Assembly (NCBI RefSeq): GCF_028714775.1
Contig: NZ_JAQTLS010000001.1
Location: forward strand, 124,001 to 188,000
Source of the DNA: Thiothrix sp.
GTDB lineage: Bacteria; Pseudomonadota; Gammaproteobacteria; Thiotrichales; Thiotrichaceae
Direction: 5' to 3'
DNA length: 64,000 nt
Position 1 is the first letter of the stretch. Every line of letters begins with the position of its first letter. Of this stretch, positions 9,879 to 17,796 are shown one piece after another. The translations under genes were made by a program, and so were the position numbers. The notes under the pieces were generated by a model. The model ran no database searches. It was not told the origin of the DNA and saw only the letters and a program-made list of their open reading frames with translations.

Positions 9879-10095
9879 CCGCAATCCCGTCGCGCACCAC
9901 CTGTTTATTCATCGGGGAGGTGTTCATGAAAAAAGCAATTCTGCCAAACGGCAGGAAGACAAACGCCAGCTACGCAAGCTGGTGGATAAAGCAGGGGCCG
10001 GATTTTCCGGCCCTGATTTTTTGGGTGATACCCTGCGCCCAACGGTTATTTCTTCTGTGCTTCAAACTCACGGGTGTAGTGGTCAAAACAGTTAG
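9853..10095 (+). CDS. Small basic protein; reading frame runs through a terminator (nonstop-type ORF)
   Basis: ATG at 9853 with GGAG 7 bases upstream, overlapping the end of the previous gene by 26 bases. The first 50 residues are strongly basic: MAKNKQRRSRNPVAHHLF, then HRGGVHEKSNSAKRQEDKRQ. The intrinsic terminator at 9995-10022 lies inside codons 48-57, and the first in-frame stop is at 10093-10095. Most transcripts would therefore end without a stop codon, giving a product of about 55 residues. E. coli arfA (ribosome rescue) has exactly this arrangement. The sequence is not clearly ArfA, so the assignment is a hypothesis; the tail after the terminator may be fortuitous. Confidence 0.5.
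   Translation: MAKNKQRRSRNPVAHHLFIHRGGVHEKSNSAKRQEDKRQLRKLVDKAGAGFSGPDFLGDTLRPTVISSVLQTHGCSGQNS
9995..10022 (+). terminator. Intrinsic terminator ending the rtcB unit
   Basis: GGGCCGG (9995-10001), loop ATTTT, CCGGCCC (10007-10013), then TGATTTTTT: a textbook strong terminator. It lies within the open frame of the small basic ORF rather than after its stop. Confidence 0.85.
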
Positions 10096-11473
10096 AAAAA
10101 CTAAACCCACCACCCGTTTTACCCGCACAGTTAGTATCAATATCCGCTAAATTAACCGCATTTAACCCGCCACTGATATTGCTCATCCGCTGAAAACCAG
10201 CCTCCTTCACCACCGCCACGATATAAGCCGCCACACGGGCATTAAACACATCATTATGGTCTTTAACAAAATCCGCATCGGTATACAAAAAATGTAACGG
10301 TTCATCAGAATTTGCTGGAATATGATGCTTCTGAAGCTGTTCCGGCAATAACTTTTCCTTGTCACCCTCGTAACTGATGTAACACTCGCGGCGCTCCTTA
10401 TTGCGGTTTTTGCACGCTTCACTGTTATTACTGTTCTGCTTAACGCTAAGCCCGCTACGGAACGGCAAGTAATTACCAATCGTATTGGTATCCAACTCAT
10501 GCTCATGTAAGGTGACTTTCTTGCCCTTGTACACACGTTCTAGCGGCATTTCACTGCTGCCGATGCTGACCCCAAGGTACTGCCCCGCCCGGAAAGCAAT
10601 GCTGGTGGCAATATCTGCTTGGGAGCTGAGCACATGCAACAGTTTGGGCTGGGTTTTGGCGTAACACTGTTCCTCTGCGACCACTTCTTTCAGTTGCAAG
10701 ATTTCGTTGGCTTCCACCGCAGGATTCAACAGAATGATGCCATGCCCAAACGGTTCTGTTTGTACACAACGTTGGCAACCACTGCGACAAAACTGTAAGC
10801 CGACGGCATGAGTACGGATTGCGCGGTCAAGCAATACATCGTTCATCGCTGAAAGCAGCACCGAACCACCAAAACTATGACCGAGCGTCACAAACACATT
10901 ATGGTTCGGCTCAGTAGCCGTATTCTGCGTAGACAACTCACGTTCCAAACGCAATAAAAGCTCCGTAACACCGCCCTTACCCACATCATGGGCGGTATTT
11001 TTGCGTGCCCAATACGTCAAGTTTTCCGCCACCGGCATCTTGAAAGTCTGACCACGCCAGCCCACGTAAATGCCAATGAGCCGCCGCTCGCCATTCACTT
11101 TAATACGTGCGGCATCTTCCAGCATTTTACGGAAACTTTGCAGGTTACGGTCAGCAGGGGCAGCATTGTGTTTCCAGCCGTGGATAAACACCACCACCGC
11201 AGCCCCCTTGGGGGAAGCCGCTTGGGCTGCAACGTGCCGCAAGACAGCGTTCATGCGCTCGCGGTCAAACACATTGCCACGGTCGGTAAACTCGACAAAG
11301 CCAATGTCATAATCCGAATGCTTTTCCAACACGCTGTTGGGGCAACCACTGGCGGGGCAATCCGTGCTTACCTCATGGGTACGGTAAGCCACATTCTCGG
11401 CGCAACCGACCGTAAGGAACAGCGCCAACAACAGCGGCAGATAAGCCGGATACTTGCATAGGTAATTGAACAT
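10046..11473 (-). CDS. Alpha/beta-hydrolase-fold lipoprotein (putative esterase/lipase)
   Basis: About 475 residues from ATG 11473 (MFNYLCKYPAYLPLLLALF), a lipoprotein signal ending in LTVGC with the Cys as lipidation site, so it is probably anchored in the outer membrane. The hydrolase core has VVVFIHGWKHNA (oxyanion region) and the nucleophile elbow GHSFGGSVL. An upstream ATG at 11524 would bury the signal peptide and is rejected. The C-terminal part has two short Cys-containing stretches (CRSGCQRC, CKNRNKERREC) that may form disulfides. The substrate is unknown. Its 3' end converges on the rtcB unit. Confidence 0.82.
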   Translation of the reverse strand: MFNYLCKYPAYLPLLLALFLTVGCAENVAYRTHEVSTDCPASGCPNSVLEKHSDYDIGFVEFTDRGNVFDRERMNAVLRHVAAQAASPKGAAVVVFIHGWKHNAAPADRNLQSFRKMLEDAARIKVNGERRLIGIYVGWRGQTFKMPVAENLTYWARKNTAHDVGKGGVTELLLRLERELSTQNTATEPNHNVFVTLGHSFGGSVLLSAMNDVLLDRAIRTHAVGLQFCRSGCQRCVQTEPFGHGIILLNPAVEANEILQLKEVVAEEQCYAKTQPKLLHVLSSQADIATSIAFRAGQYLGVSIGSSEMPLERVYKGKKVTLHEHELDTNTIGNYLPFRSGLSVKQNSNNSEACKNRNKERRECYISYEGDKEKLLPEQLQKHHIPANSDEPLHFLYTDADFVKDHNDVFNARVAAYIVAVVKEAGFQRMSNISGGLNAVNLADIDTNCAGKTGGGFSFSNCFDHYTREFEAQKK

Positions 11474-11570
11474 AAAGTCTTTATCGTCAGTAAATGATGC
11501 CCAAGTATAGGCATACCTGCGCATAGATGCACCTAATCGGACGGACGAAATGCAGACAACAGCGGGTGAA

Positions 11571-12359
11571 TCACACTTTCCGGCACAACATATGCTGGTA
11601 ACGTGCCAGTGAACGCCACGGCTCGACCCGCGAATACGCCCGCTCCAGCGGGATCACTTCTTCCAGCTTGGCGAGTTTGCGCACGTCGCGGTACATATAG
11701 TCGTAGAAACAGCGGATGCCCGACCAAGTTTCCAATTCCAGCCCCAAGGGTTGCAGCCAGCTTTGCACTTCTTCTGGTTTCAGCGGGGAAATCGGGGCAA
11801 GCCCTTTGCGCCCGTCACTGGCGATTTCGCCCCGGCGCACAGTTCCCAGATCACCAGCAATCAAGCGGCGCATCACGGTGGAGTGGTAATTGAAGAACAT
11901 CAGTGACAGCCAGCCGCCCGGTTTCAGGCAGCTTAGCAATTGTTCCAAGACCGCACGGGGTTCCGCTAGCCATTCCAGCACCGCGTGGAAGGTAATCAGG
12001 TCAAACGAGCCGCAGCCTTTGCTCGCCAACTCCTGCACGCTGGCTTGCACCAGATGGATGGAATCTTCCAACCCGGCTTGTTGGATGCCGGTTGCGGCAC
12101 GTTGCAGCATTTCAGCGGAAGGCTCCGCCAGCACCACATGATGGCCTTGCTGCGCGAGCCAAATGGCCATTTGCCCCAGCCCGCCACCTGCATCCAGTAT
12201 TTGTAAGGGGCGCGATCCTTGCGCTTCCGTTGTGGTTACGAGGGCGGCAAGGTCATCCTGCAAAATCGCCAAGCGGATTGCGCCGCGAGGGTCATCGTAA
12301 ATTTGTTGCTGGAAACGCTGCGCAAGCCCGTCGAACACCCGATCCTGTTTGGTTTGCAT
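11571..12359 (-). CDS. cmoM: tRNA 5-carboxymethoxyuridine methyltransferase CmoM
   Basis: SAM-dependent methyltransferase (262 residues) that methylates cmo5U34 to mcmo5U34 in tRNA. It aligns with E. coli CmoM/SmtA: DRVFDGLAQRF...IYDDPRGAIRLAI, ILDAGGGLGQMAIWLA (SAM motif I), DLITFHAVLEWLAEPRAVLE, LKPGGWLSLMFFN and CFYDYMYRD. The start at 12359 (MQTKQDRVFDGL) matches the family; the longer frame to 12401 is rejected. Confidence 0.9.
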   Translation of the reverse strand: MQTKQDRVFDGLAQRFQQQIYDDPRGAIRLAILQDDLAALVTTTEAQGSRPLQILDAGGGLGQMAIWLAQQGHHVVLAEPSAEMLQRAATGIQQAGLEDSIHLVQASVQELASKGCGSFDLITFHAVLEWLAEPRAVLEQLLSCLKPGGWLSLMFFNYHSTVMRRLIAGDLGTVRRGEIASDGRKGLAPISPLKPEEVQSWLQPLGLELETWSGIRCFYDYMYRDVRKLAKLEEVIPLERAYSRVEPWRSLARYQHMLCRKV

Positions 12360-12452
12360 TGTCAGAAAAAGTCTCTTACACACAAGACCTGTATCCTGCA
12401 CGAAAACCCTGACCCAAACAAATCAAAAAGACGCAGGGAACGATCAGGCCAG

Positions 12453-12947
12453 TTATTGCGCACCCGTAGTTGCGGGCGGCTCGGCTGGCACAGGTTCAGG
12501 GGGCAAAGGCGGAACCTGCAACACCATGCCTGCCTTGACCTGATCGGGCGATTCCAGATGCAAGCGCTCCCGGTTTGCTTCGTAAATCAGCACGTAGTTA
12601 TCCGCATTGCCATACAAACGAGCAGCAATGGCGCTAAGCGAATCGCCTTCCGCAATGGTGACGGATGTAACCGTGTTACCATCCTTGTCTTTTTCCACCG
12701 TTACTTTACTTTCAGGCTTGGGCTGCGACGGTTCAGCAGGTTTCGCAGCCGTGGTAGCAGCAGCAGGTGTATCCGCTGGTGCTTTGCTAGTTTCGGGCGG
12801 TGCTTCAGGCTTGCTGGCGGGCTTCCCCGTCATCAAGGCTTCGGCGGCTTGACGAATATCATCAATCCCAGCGTCCTTGTTTTCAGCGTGAACAGCACCC
12901 TGCCCTAACAACAGCAGTACTACACACACACGGAGTCCAATTTTCAT
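12453..12947 (-). CDS. Secreted LysM-domain protein
   Basis: 164 residues with an N-terminal signal peptide (LRVCVVLLLLGQGAVHA). A long Pro/Ala/Lys-rich linker (about residues 40-85) leads to one LysM module (SVTIAEGDSLSAIAARLYGN...YEANRERL, then VKAGMVLQVP). LysM binds peptidoglycan, so the protein probably sits on the periplasmic cell wall. It is the last gene of the minus-strand signalling cluster 16673-12453, 10 bases after the haem-sensor gene, which suggests an envelope-facing role for the cluster. Confidence 0.85.
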   Translation of the reverse strand: MKIGLRVCVVLLLLGQGAVHAENKDAGIDDIRQAAEALMTGKPASKPEAPPETSKAPADTPAAATTAAKPAEPSQPKPESKVTVEKDKDGNTVTSVTIAEGDSLSAIAARLYGNADNYVLIYEANRERLHLESPDQVKAGMVLQVPPLPPEPVPAEPPATTGAQ

Positions 12948-12957
12948 GGTGTTGCTC

Positions 12958-13836
12958 CTATTTACGGCTCATGCGCTCCATGATTTTGGCAAGGCTGCGG
13001 CGCATCAATTCAATGGAATGCGCCAACTTGCCGATTTCATCATCGCGCTCAAACGTCAGTGGGGTATCGAGATTGCCTTTGCTGATAATGTCTGCGGTTG
13101 CCGCAATGGTTTCCAACGGATTAAGGATGCGGCGTTTCACCACCAAATTGATCACCACAAAAATCAGCGCAAACAGCACGGTCAATATCCCAATGGCAAT
13201 CAGGCTGCGTTTCATCACCAAACTTTGCACGTCGGATAGAGGCACGCCCACCACGCTGGCTCCCACCACGGAATCCAGCTTGTAACCAAAACCACTTTGC
13301 GTGCCATATTCTTTCCTGATGATTTCCGGCGCGGCTTCTGGGGTGCTGTGGCAAATCATACAATCCGCCTTACTGATGGACGGGCGTGAAGAAAACAAAT
13401 ATTGCTGGTTACGCACCACACCCGTACTGATCAACTCTTTTTCATTACGGTTATCGCGGAAAAAGGTCAGGAACTCCTGTTCCACCGCTTCGGGGCGGTT
13501 TGCGGCATTCAGCGGATTATCGGAAACCACACGGATGTAATAATCGGGTTGCAGTTTCTTAAAATAAGCCGCGACATGCCCCGTCGCTACGGTCGAAGAA
13601 ATCGCGGGTGGAAACAGCACATTCTTTTCCAGCAATTCGGGACGCACATCATCAGAAACGTATTTACGCAAGGATGTCACCATATCCACCAGCAGTGTCA
13701 ATTTCTGGCTGGCATTATCGTAAACTTCCTGCCGGGTAAAGAAATACACCGATGGCACGGTAATCAGCAGGGAAACCACATACAGTGCAATCAACACGAC
13801 ATTAAAGAGTGTCCGTATACTTTTTTTCATATCCAT
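12958..13836 (-). CDS. Membrane sensor: Tll0287/DUF3365-like haem domain plus HAMP, no output domain
   Basis: 292 residues: N-terminal membrane helix (about 10-33), a periplasmic domain carrying a CxxCH haem site (C159-M-I-C162-H163 in ADCMICHSTPEA), a second helix (about 205-228) and a HAMP linker (RRILNPLETIAATADIISKG...DEIGKLAHSIELMRRSL). It ends after HAMP, so it has no kinase, cyclase or methyl-accepting domain and must act through a partner. The periplasmic part fits the DUF3365 (Tll0287-like) family, seen in redox or gas sensors. It belongs to the GTPase/roadblock cluster. Confidence 0.85.
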   Translation of the reverse strand: MDMKKSIRTLFNVVLIALYVVSLLITVPSVYFFTRQEVYDNASQKLTLLVDMVTSLRKYVSDDVRPELLEKNVLFPPAISSTVATGHVAAYFKKLQPDYYIRVVSDNPLNAANRPEAVEQEFLTFFRDNRNEKELISTGVVRNQQYLFSSRPSISKADCMICHSTPEAAPEIIRKEYGTQSGFGYKLDSVVGASVVGVPLSDVQSLVMKRSLIAIGILTVLFALIFVVINLVVKRRILNPLETIAATADIISKGNLDTPLTFERDDEIGKLAHSIELMRRSLAKIMERMSRK

Positions 13837-13858
13837 AAAATATCCTCGCCATGTTATC

Positions 13859-14908
13859 TCATTCTTTACTGGAAACGCTGGAAACCGTATTGCTTAAACG
13901 CTTGGCAAACACCACCGCCAGCACGATTGTCAGCGCCAACAAGCCCAACGCCACCAATGCAAAATAGTTGGACTTGGCATAAACGCTACGGGCATTACTC
14001 ATGCTGACTAACGTGCCGAGTTTTTGATGCCCATTACCCACCATCACCGGCTGCACGCTGATGAAGTGCCCACCTGCCTCAAAGGAAGCAAGGCTGATGT
14101 TATTTTCAATCCCATTAATCAGCTCGGGGTAATCCTTGTAGAAGTTGCTACCGCTATTCAGATCATTTTTCCCACCCCATGCTTTATTTTCATCGGGGTG
14201 GTAATAATAAAATCCGCCTTTATCAATGAACATCATGCTTTCATTGGCATTATCCTGCCCAGAAATCAGCTTGAGTAAGTTAGCTGCCGACACATTGAGG
14301 ATAACCAAACCTTTCAACTCATTATTTTCGGCAAAAACCGGGGTGGCATAGCGGATCGCAGGGCGTATCGGCAATTCAACCTTCCCTTTTTCTTGGTTCA
14401 AATCCAAGGAAGAGACAAACAGGCCATCTTTGGCTAGGCCAATCGCATCATCAAAATAGAAACTGCCTTTACGGTTTTGTAGCTTGCCGTCCTCAACAAT
14501 CCTACTGGCATCGGTTGAACGTTCGATACTGACCAGTTCCTTTCCCGCCTTATCAATAAATCGGATTTGGTGGTAAATACCCTTTTTATCAGAAAAATCC
14601 AGCAAGCTAGTTTGCAAATTTTTCAGCATCAAGGCTTGGGAGTTTTCATCACCCAATTTGAGCGCCGACAGGTACAGGCTCATGGCACTGGAGTCCCGCA
14701 GGTAAAACAAGTCGCTATGCACGCCTTGCAAAAAGACATCCATGCGTTCCCCCGTCAACGTAACCCGGTTTTCCTGCTGGGCAACATTGTGCTCACGTAA
14801 GGTGCTGGATAGGGAGAAATAGCCATACCCGCCCAACAGCAATACTGGCAAGACTGCGAACAGCAATAACACGGGCAATAGTTTATTGTGGATAACGTTC
14901 TTCAACAT
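13859..14908 (-). CDS. Membrane Cache-type sensor without output domain
   Basis: 349 residues from ATG 14908 (GGAG 9 bases upstream; the in-frame start at 14944 lacks such a site). One N-terminal helix (LPVLLLFAVLPVLLLGGYGYF), a large extracytoplasmic region with dCache features (IYHQIRFIDKAGKELVSIER, RYATPVFAENNELKGLVILN) and a C-terminal helix (ALVALGLLALTIVLAVVFA). Only about 13 cytoplasmic residues follow, so the usual chemoreceptor or kinase half is absent. It probably signals through the neighbouring HAMP or GTPase proteins. Confidence 0.83.
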   Translation of the reverse strand: MLKNVIHNKLLPVLLLFAVLPVLLLGGYGYFSLSSTLREHNVAQQENRVTLTGERMDVFLQGVHSDLFYLRDSSAMSLYLSALKLGDENSQALMLKNLQTSLLDFSDKKGIYHQIRFIDKAGKELVSIERSTDASRIVEDGKLQNRKGSFYFDDAIGLAKDGLFVSSLDLNQEKGKVELPIRPAIRYATPVFAENNELKGLVILNVSAANLLKLISGQDNANESMMFIDKGGFYYYHPDENKAWGGKNDLNSGSNFYKDYPELINGIENNISLASFEAGGHFISVQPVMVGNGHQKLGTLVSMSNARSVYAKSNYFALVALGLLALTIVLAVVFAKRLSNTVSSVSSKE

Positions 14909-14968
14909 GGGTAGCTCTCCTGCTGTGATGTTGATTCCTTTCAATTATTTTTTATTGGCTCCTGCCCA

Positions 14969-15658
14969 TCAGGGGCTAATAATGTTTTTCGCCCGCTGTT
15001 GAAATGCTACCCGTTCGGCTTCTGAATCAAACTCAACCAGTAAGGCATTAACCAAGTAATTGGTGTTGTAGCGGTTGGGCGAATGCTTTTGCATCCATTC
15101 TTCCTGTGCCTCACTAAAAATAAAATGGGCGGCAGGGCCAAAATAGCTGGTCAATAAGGTTTCCAACTGTCCCAGCATGATTTGGGTGACATTATCAATC
15201 CGTGGTGGCTCTGCTGGCTGCGTTGATAGCACGGGCGCAGGTGGTGGCGCGGAAATGGTTGGGGCAGTTAATACTGGCTCTACCTGAATTGCAGGCGCAG
15301 AAGCTGGGGAACTCACGGATGGCACTGACAATACAGTACGGATTTTACTGGCTGCGGCCTTAACCCCCATGTGGATCAGCGGAAGGTTTATTTTCTTATC
15401 AGTCACGAGCATTACGATGCCGCAATCACTGAGCGCATAAACCGCAATCAACTTATCGGCAAACGAAAAATACAGCTCATTATGGTCTTTGCCAATGCTC
15501 TCCAAGGCCGCAAATATCTGTTCAACCAAATGAAAAACCCCGCCCACAGCACCCACTTGGTGTTCCGGCAAGGTGGAAGCCACCGATTCGCCATCGCGGT
15601 AAATGCACACCTCATGCACGCCGTTAAGGGATTGAATTTTCCGTAGAATACCTTCCAT
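14969..15658 (-). CDS. Roadblock/LC7-domain protein with C-terminal DUF8082-like domain
   Basis: 229 residues. The N-terminal 115 have the roadblock/LC7 pattern (GILRKIQSLNGVHEVCIYRDGE...HNELYFSFADKLIAVYAL...GIVMLVTDKKINLPLI), as in MglB, which regulates Ras-like GTPases. A Pro/Ala/Ser linker (about 118-158) leads to a C-terminal helical domain (VTQIMLGQLETLLTSYFGPAAHFIF) resembling DUF8082. No signal peptide, so cytoplasmic. The adjoining upstream gene codes a GTPase that itself carries a roadblock-like tail, so the two probably form a complex. Confidence 0.82.
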   Translation of the reverse strand: MEGILRKIQSLNGVHEVCIYRDGESVASTLPEHQVGAVGGVFHLVEQIFAALESIGKDHNELYFSFADKLIAVYALSDCGIVMLVTDKKINLPLIHMGVKAAASKIRTVLSVPSVSSPASAPAIQVEPVLTAPTISAPPPAPVLSTQPAEPPRIDNVTQIMLGQLETLLTSYFGPAAHFIFSEAQEEWMQKHSPNRYNTNYLVNALLVEFDSEAERVAFQQRAKNIISP

Positions 15659-15689
15659 GTCATTCTCACCTATTGTTGTATAGTTAGCA

Positions 15690-16673
15690 TTAAACCCATT
15701 GCAGGATGTCTTCTACCTGTTGGCTAAGCGCAGGGATTGACGCCTTGGGCATGGATAAAATCCCCAATGACTGCCCATTTTCCACAAACACCGTTAGATT
15801 CTCCGCTTGCGGGCTTTTAAGTGTAATGCGCCGGATACGCCCCATCCCCGCCTCTTCTTCAATACTGGGGGTAAGCCCCGATAAAAACGCGATGAATTCA
15901 TTTAAGGCTTCATCATGGATATTGGAATGCAGCAATTCCCCCATCGCATTGGTCAGGCTCACACCAGCAACACCTTGCAGGGCATTGACATCCCCGATAA
16001 CCGATTCGTTTAGTGTCTGGCGTTCTTCGGCTTCGTAGTTGGCAGGGGGAGCGGTTTCTTCGATAGTGGTGGCAGGTAATTCGGGGACTGTGGTAATAGG
16101 CTGGTCAGGAGTTGGCATAGATTGACTCCTCAGTGGTTGTAGTGCTTTGGTGATCAAAAACAAAATATCGTCTTTTTTGCGGGCATCAACTTGAAACACA
16201 TCGTCCGTCACCCCTAAATCACTTGCCCATTGGCGATAGGCTTCGAGGGAAACAGGCCCCGGCTTGTCACAATGGGTAACACCAATCACGGTATTACCGG
16301 GGCGGATGAACCCTGCAAAGGCTTCCGCATAGTGTTTCAAATCGCGGTAAGGGTTATTGCGGCTGTTATCCAGCAAGATAACCAGCGCATCACCGCCTTT
16401 GAGCAGGATGTCCCACATGAAATCAAAGCGTTCTTGCCCCGGCGTGCCGTAGATGTGCGCTTGCTCATGTTCCGAGAGGGAAACGACGCCGTAATCCATC
16501 GCGACGGTGGTGGTTGTCTTGCGCAGGCTAGTGATGTCGCTGACAACCGCATCAGTTGACAGGTGTTTAGAATCTGTAACTGCCCTCACGGCAGCCGTTT
16601 TACCAGCCCCCACGGGCCCAGCAAAAATAACCTTGTATTTGCTCACGCTCAGCGACACTCCGATGTCTAGCAT
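15690..16673 (-). CDS. Ras-like GTPase fused to a roadblock-like domain
   Basis: 327 residues, start ATG 16673 with AGGA just upstream. The G domain (about 12-180) has a P-loop GPVGAGKT (K25, T26), a switch-I Thr cluster (RKTTTTVAMDYG), a G3 region reading YGTPGQERF instead of DxxGQE, and THCDKPG in the place of NKxD. The C-terminal 100 residues (ALQGVAGVSLTNAMGELL...LTVFVENGQSLGILSMPK) look like a roadblock fold. Bacterial relatives are the MglA-type and conservon CvnD-type GTPases that act with roadblock proteins in polarity or signalling. It heads the five-gene cluster. Confidence 0.85.
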   Translation of the reverse strand: MLDIGVSLSVSKYKVIFAGPVGAGKTAAVRAVTDSKHLSTDAVVSDITSLRKTTTTVAMDYGVVSLSEHEQAHIYGTPGQERFDFMWDILLKGGDALVILLDNSRNNPYRDLKHYAEAFAGFIRPGNTVIGVTHCDKPGPVSLEAYRQWASDLGVTDDVFQVDARKKDDILFLITKALQPLRSQSMPTPDQPITTVPELPATTIEETAPPANYEAEERQTLNESVIGDVNALQGVAGVSLTNAMGELLHSNIHDEALNEFIAFLSGLTPSIEEEAGMGRIRRITLKSPQAENLTVFVENGQSLGILSMPKASIPALSQQVEDILQWV

Positions 16674-16842
16674 TTCATCCTTAAGAGGAAAGTATAGAAA
16701 CGGATGTTGGCAACGTTTCGATTTTTCTTAATTTAAGTCAAATTTATGTGCAATCGCTGGCAAGTAATCACGAACGTCATCCCGTTGGCGACGCACATCC
16801 GCCAGAACGCCTACAAATGCTGAATGCGCCCACAGCTTGCAG

Positions 16843-16848
16843 TATACT
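16843..16848 (+). promoter_or_regulatory. Possible -10 element of the glyQS promoter
   Basis: TATACT 32 bases before the glyQ ATG. No good -35 at 16-18 bases upstream, so this is only a moderate candidate. The rest of 16674-16879 shows nothing else that I can support. Confidence 0.35.
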
Positions 16849-16879
16849 CAGCCCTTTCTGGAAGCACGCAAAACGAACA

Positions 16880-17794
16880 ATGGCTAACTACGACTTATCC
16901 ACATTTCAGGGGCTGATCCTCGCCCTGCAAGACTACTGGGCGCAACAGGGTTGCGTCATCCTGCAACCGTATGACATGGAAATGGGCGCGGGAACGTTCC
17001 ACCCAGCGACCTTCTTGCGTTCCATTGGCCCTGAGCCGTGGCGTGCCGCTTACGTGCAGCCTTCGCGCCGCCCCACTGACGGGCGTTATGGCGAAAACCC
17101 GAACCGTTTGCAGCACTATTACCAATTCCAAGTGTTGCTGAAGCCGTCACCAAACAACATCCAAGAGCTGTACCTCGGCTCACTCAAGCTGTTGGGCTTT
17201 GACCCGCTGGTGCATGACATCCGCTTCGTCGAAGACAACTGGGAATCCCCCACCTTGGGTGCATGGGGCTTGGGTTGGGAAGTGTGGCTCAACGGCATGG
17301 AAGTGACCCAGTTCACCTATTTCCAACAAGTCGGCGGGTTGGATTGCCGCCCAGTCAGCGGTGAAATCACCTACGGTCTGGAACGCCTCGCCATGTACAT
17401 GCAAAACGTGCAAAGCGTGTACGATCTGGTGTGGACGAAAGGCCCGCAAGGCGTGGTGACTTACGGTGACGTTTATCACCAAAATGAAGTGGAACAATCC
17501 ACTTATAACTTTGAACACGCCAATGTTGACGCGCTGTTCCACCAATTCGACGTGTGCGAAAGCGAAAGCCAGCGCATGATCGAAGCCGGTTTGCCCTTGC
17601 CTGCTTACGAACAGATGCTCAAAGCTTCGCACACCTTTAACCTGCTGGATGCCCGCCGCGCCATTTCCGTGACGGAACGCCAACGTTTTATCCTGCGGGT
17701 ACGCACACTGGCACGCGCCGTTGCCGAAGCTTATTACAACGCCCGTGAAGCACTGGGCTTCCCGATGCTGCAACAAGAAGACAAGGTGGCCTGA
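16880..17794 (+). CDS. glyQ: Glycyl-tRNA synthetase alpha subunit
   Basis: 304 residues. The alpha chain of the alpha2beta2 glycyl-tRNA synthetase, which forms glycyl-adenylate. Signature segments are [71 protein letters not shown] and [21 protein letters not shown]. The start is the ATG at 16880 ([11 protein letters not shown]); the frame to 16748 is open by chance. glyS follows 2 bases after the stop. Confidence 0.97.
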   Translation: MANYDLSTFQGLILALQDYWAQQGCVILQPYDMEMGAGTFHPATFLRSIGPEPWRAAYVQPSRRPTDGRYGENPNRLQHYYQFQVLLKPSPNNIQELYLGSLKLLGFDPLVHDIRFVEDNWESPTLGAWGLGWEVWLNGMEVTQFTYFQQVGGLDCRPVSGEITYGLERLAMYMQNVQSVYDLVWTKGPQGVVTYGDVYHQNEVEQSTYNFEHANVDALFHQFDVCESESQRMIEAGLPLPAYEQMLKASHTFNLLDARRAISVTERQRFILRVRTLARAVAEAYYNAREALGFPMLQQEDKVA

Positions 17795-17796
17795 AC

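Noticed and set aside
9926-10150. Alternative small ORF starting MKKAILPNGRK with a strong GGGGAGG site
   Set aside because: Could be real, but it overlaps the better-supported basic ORF, turns into a Trp/Leu-rich antisense-like tail and also runs through the terminator; kept only as an alternative.
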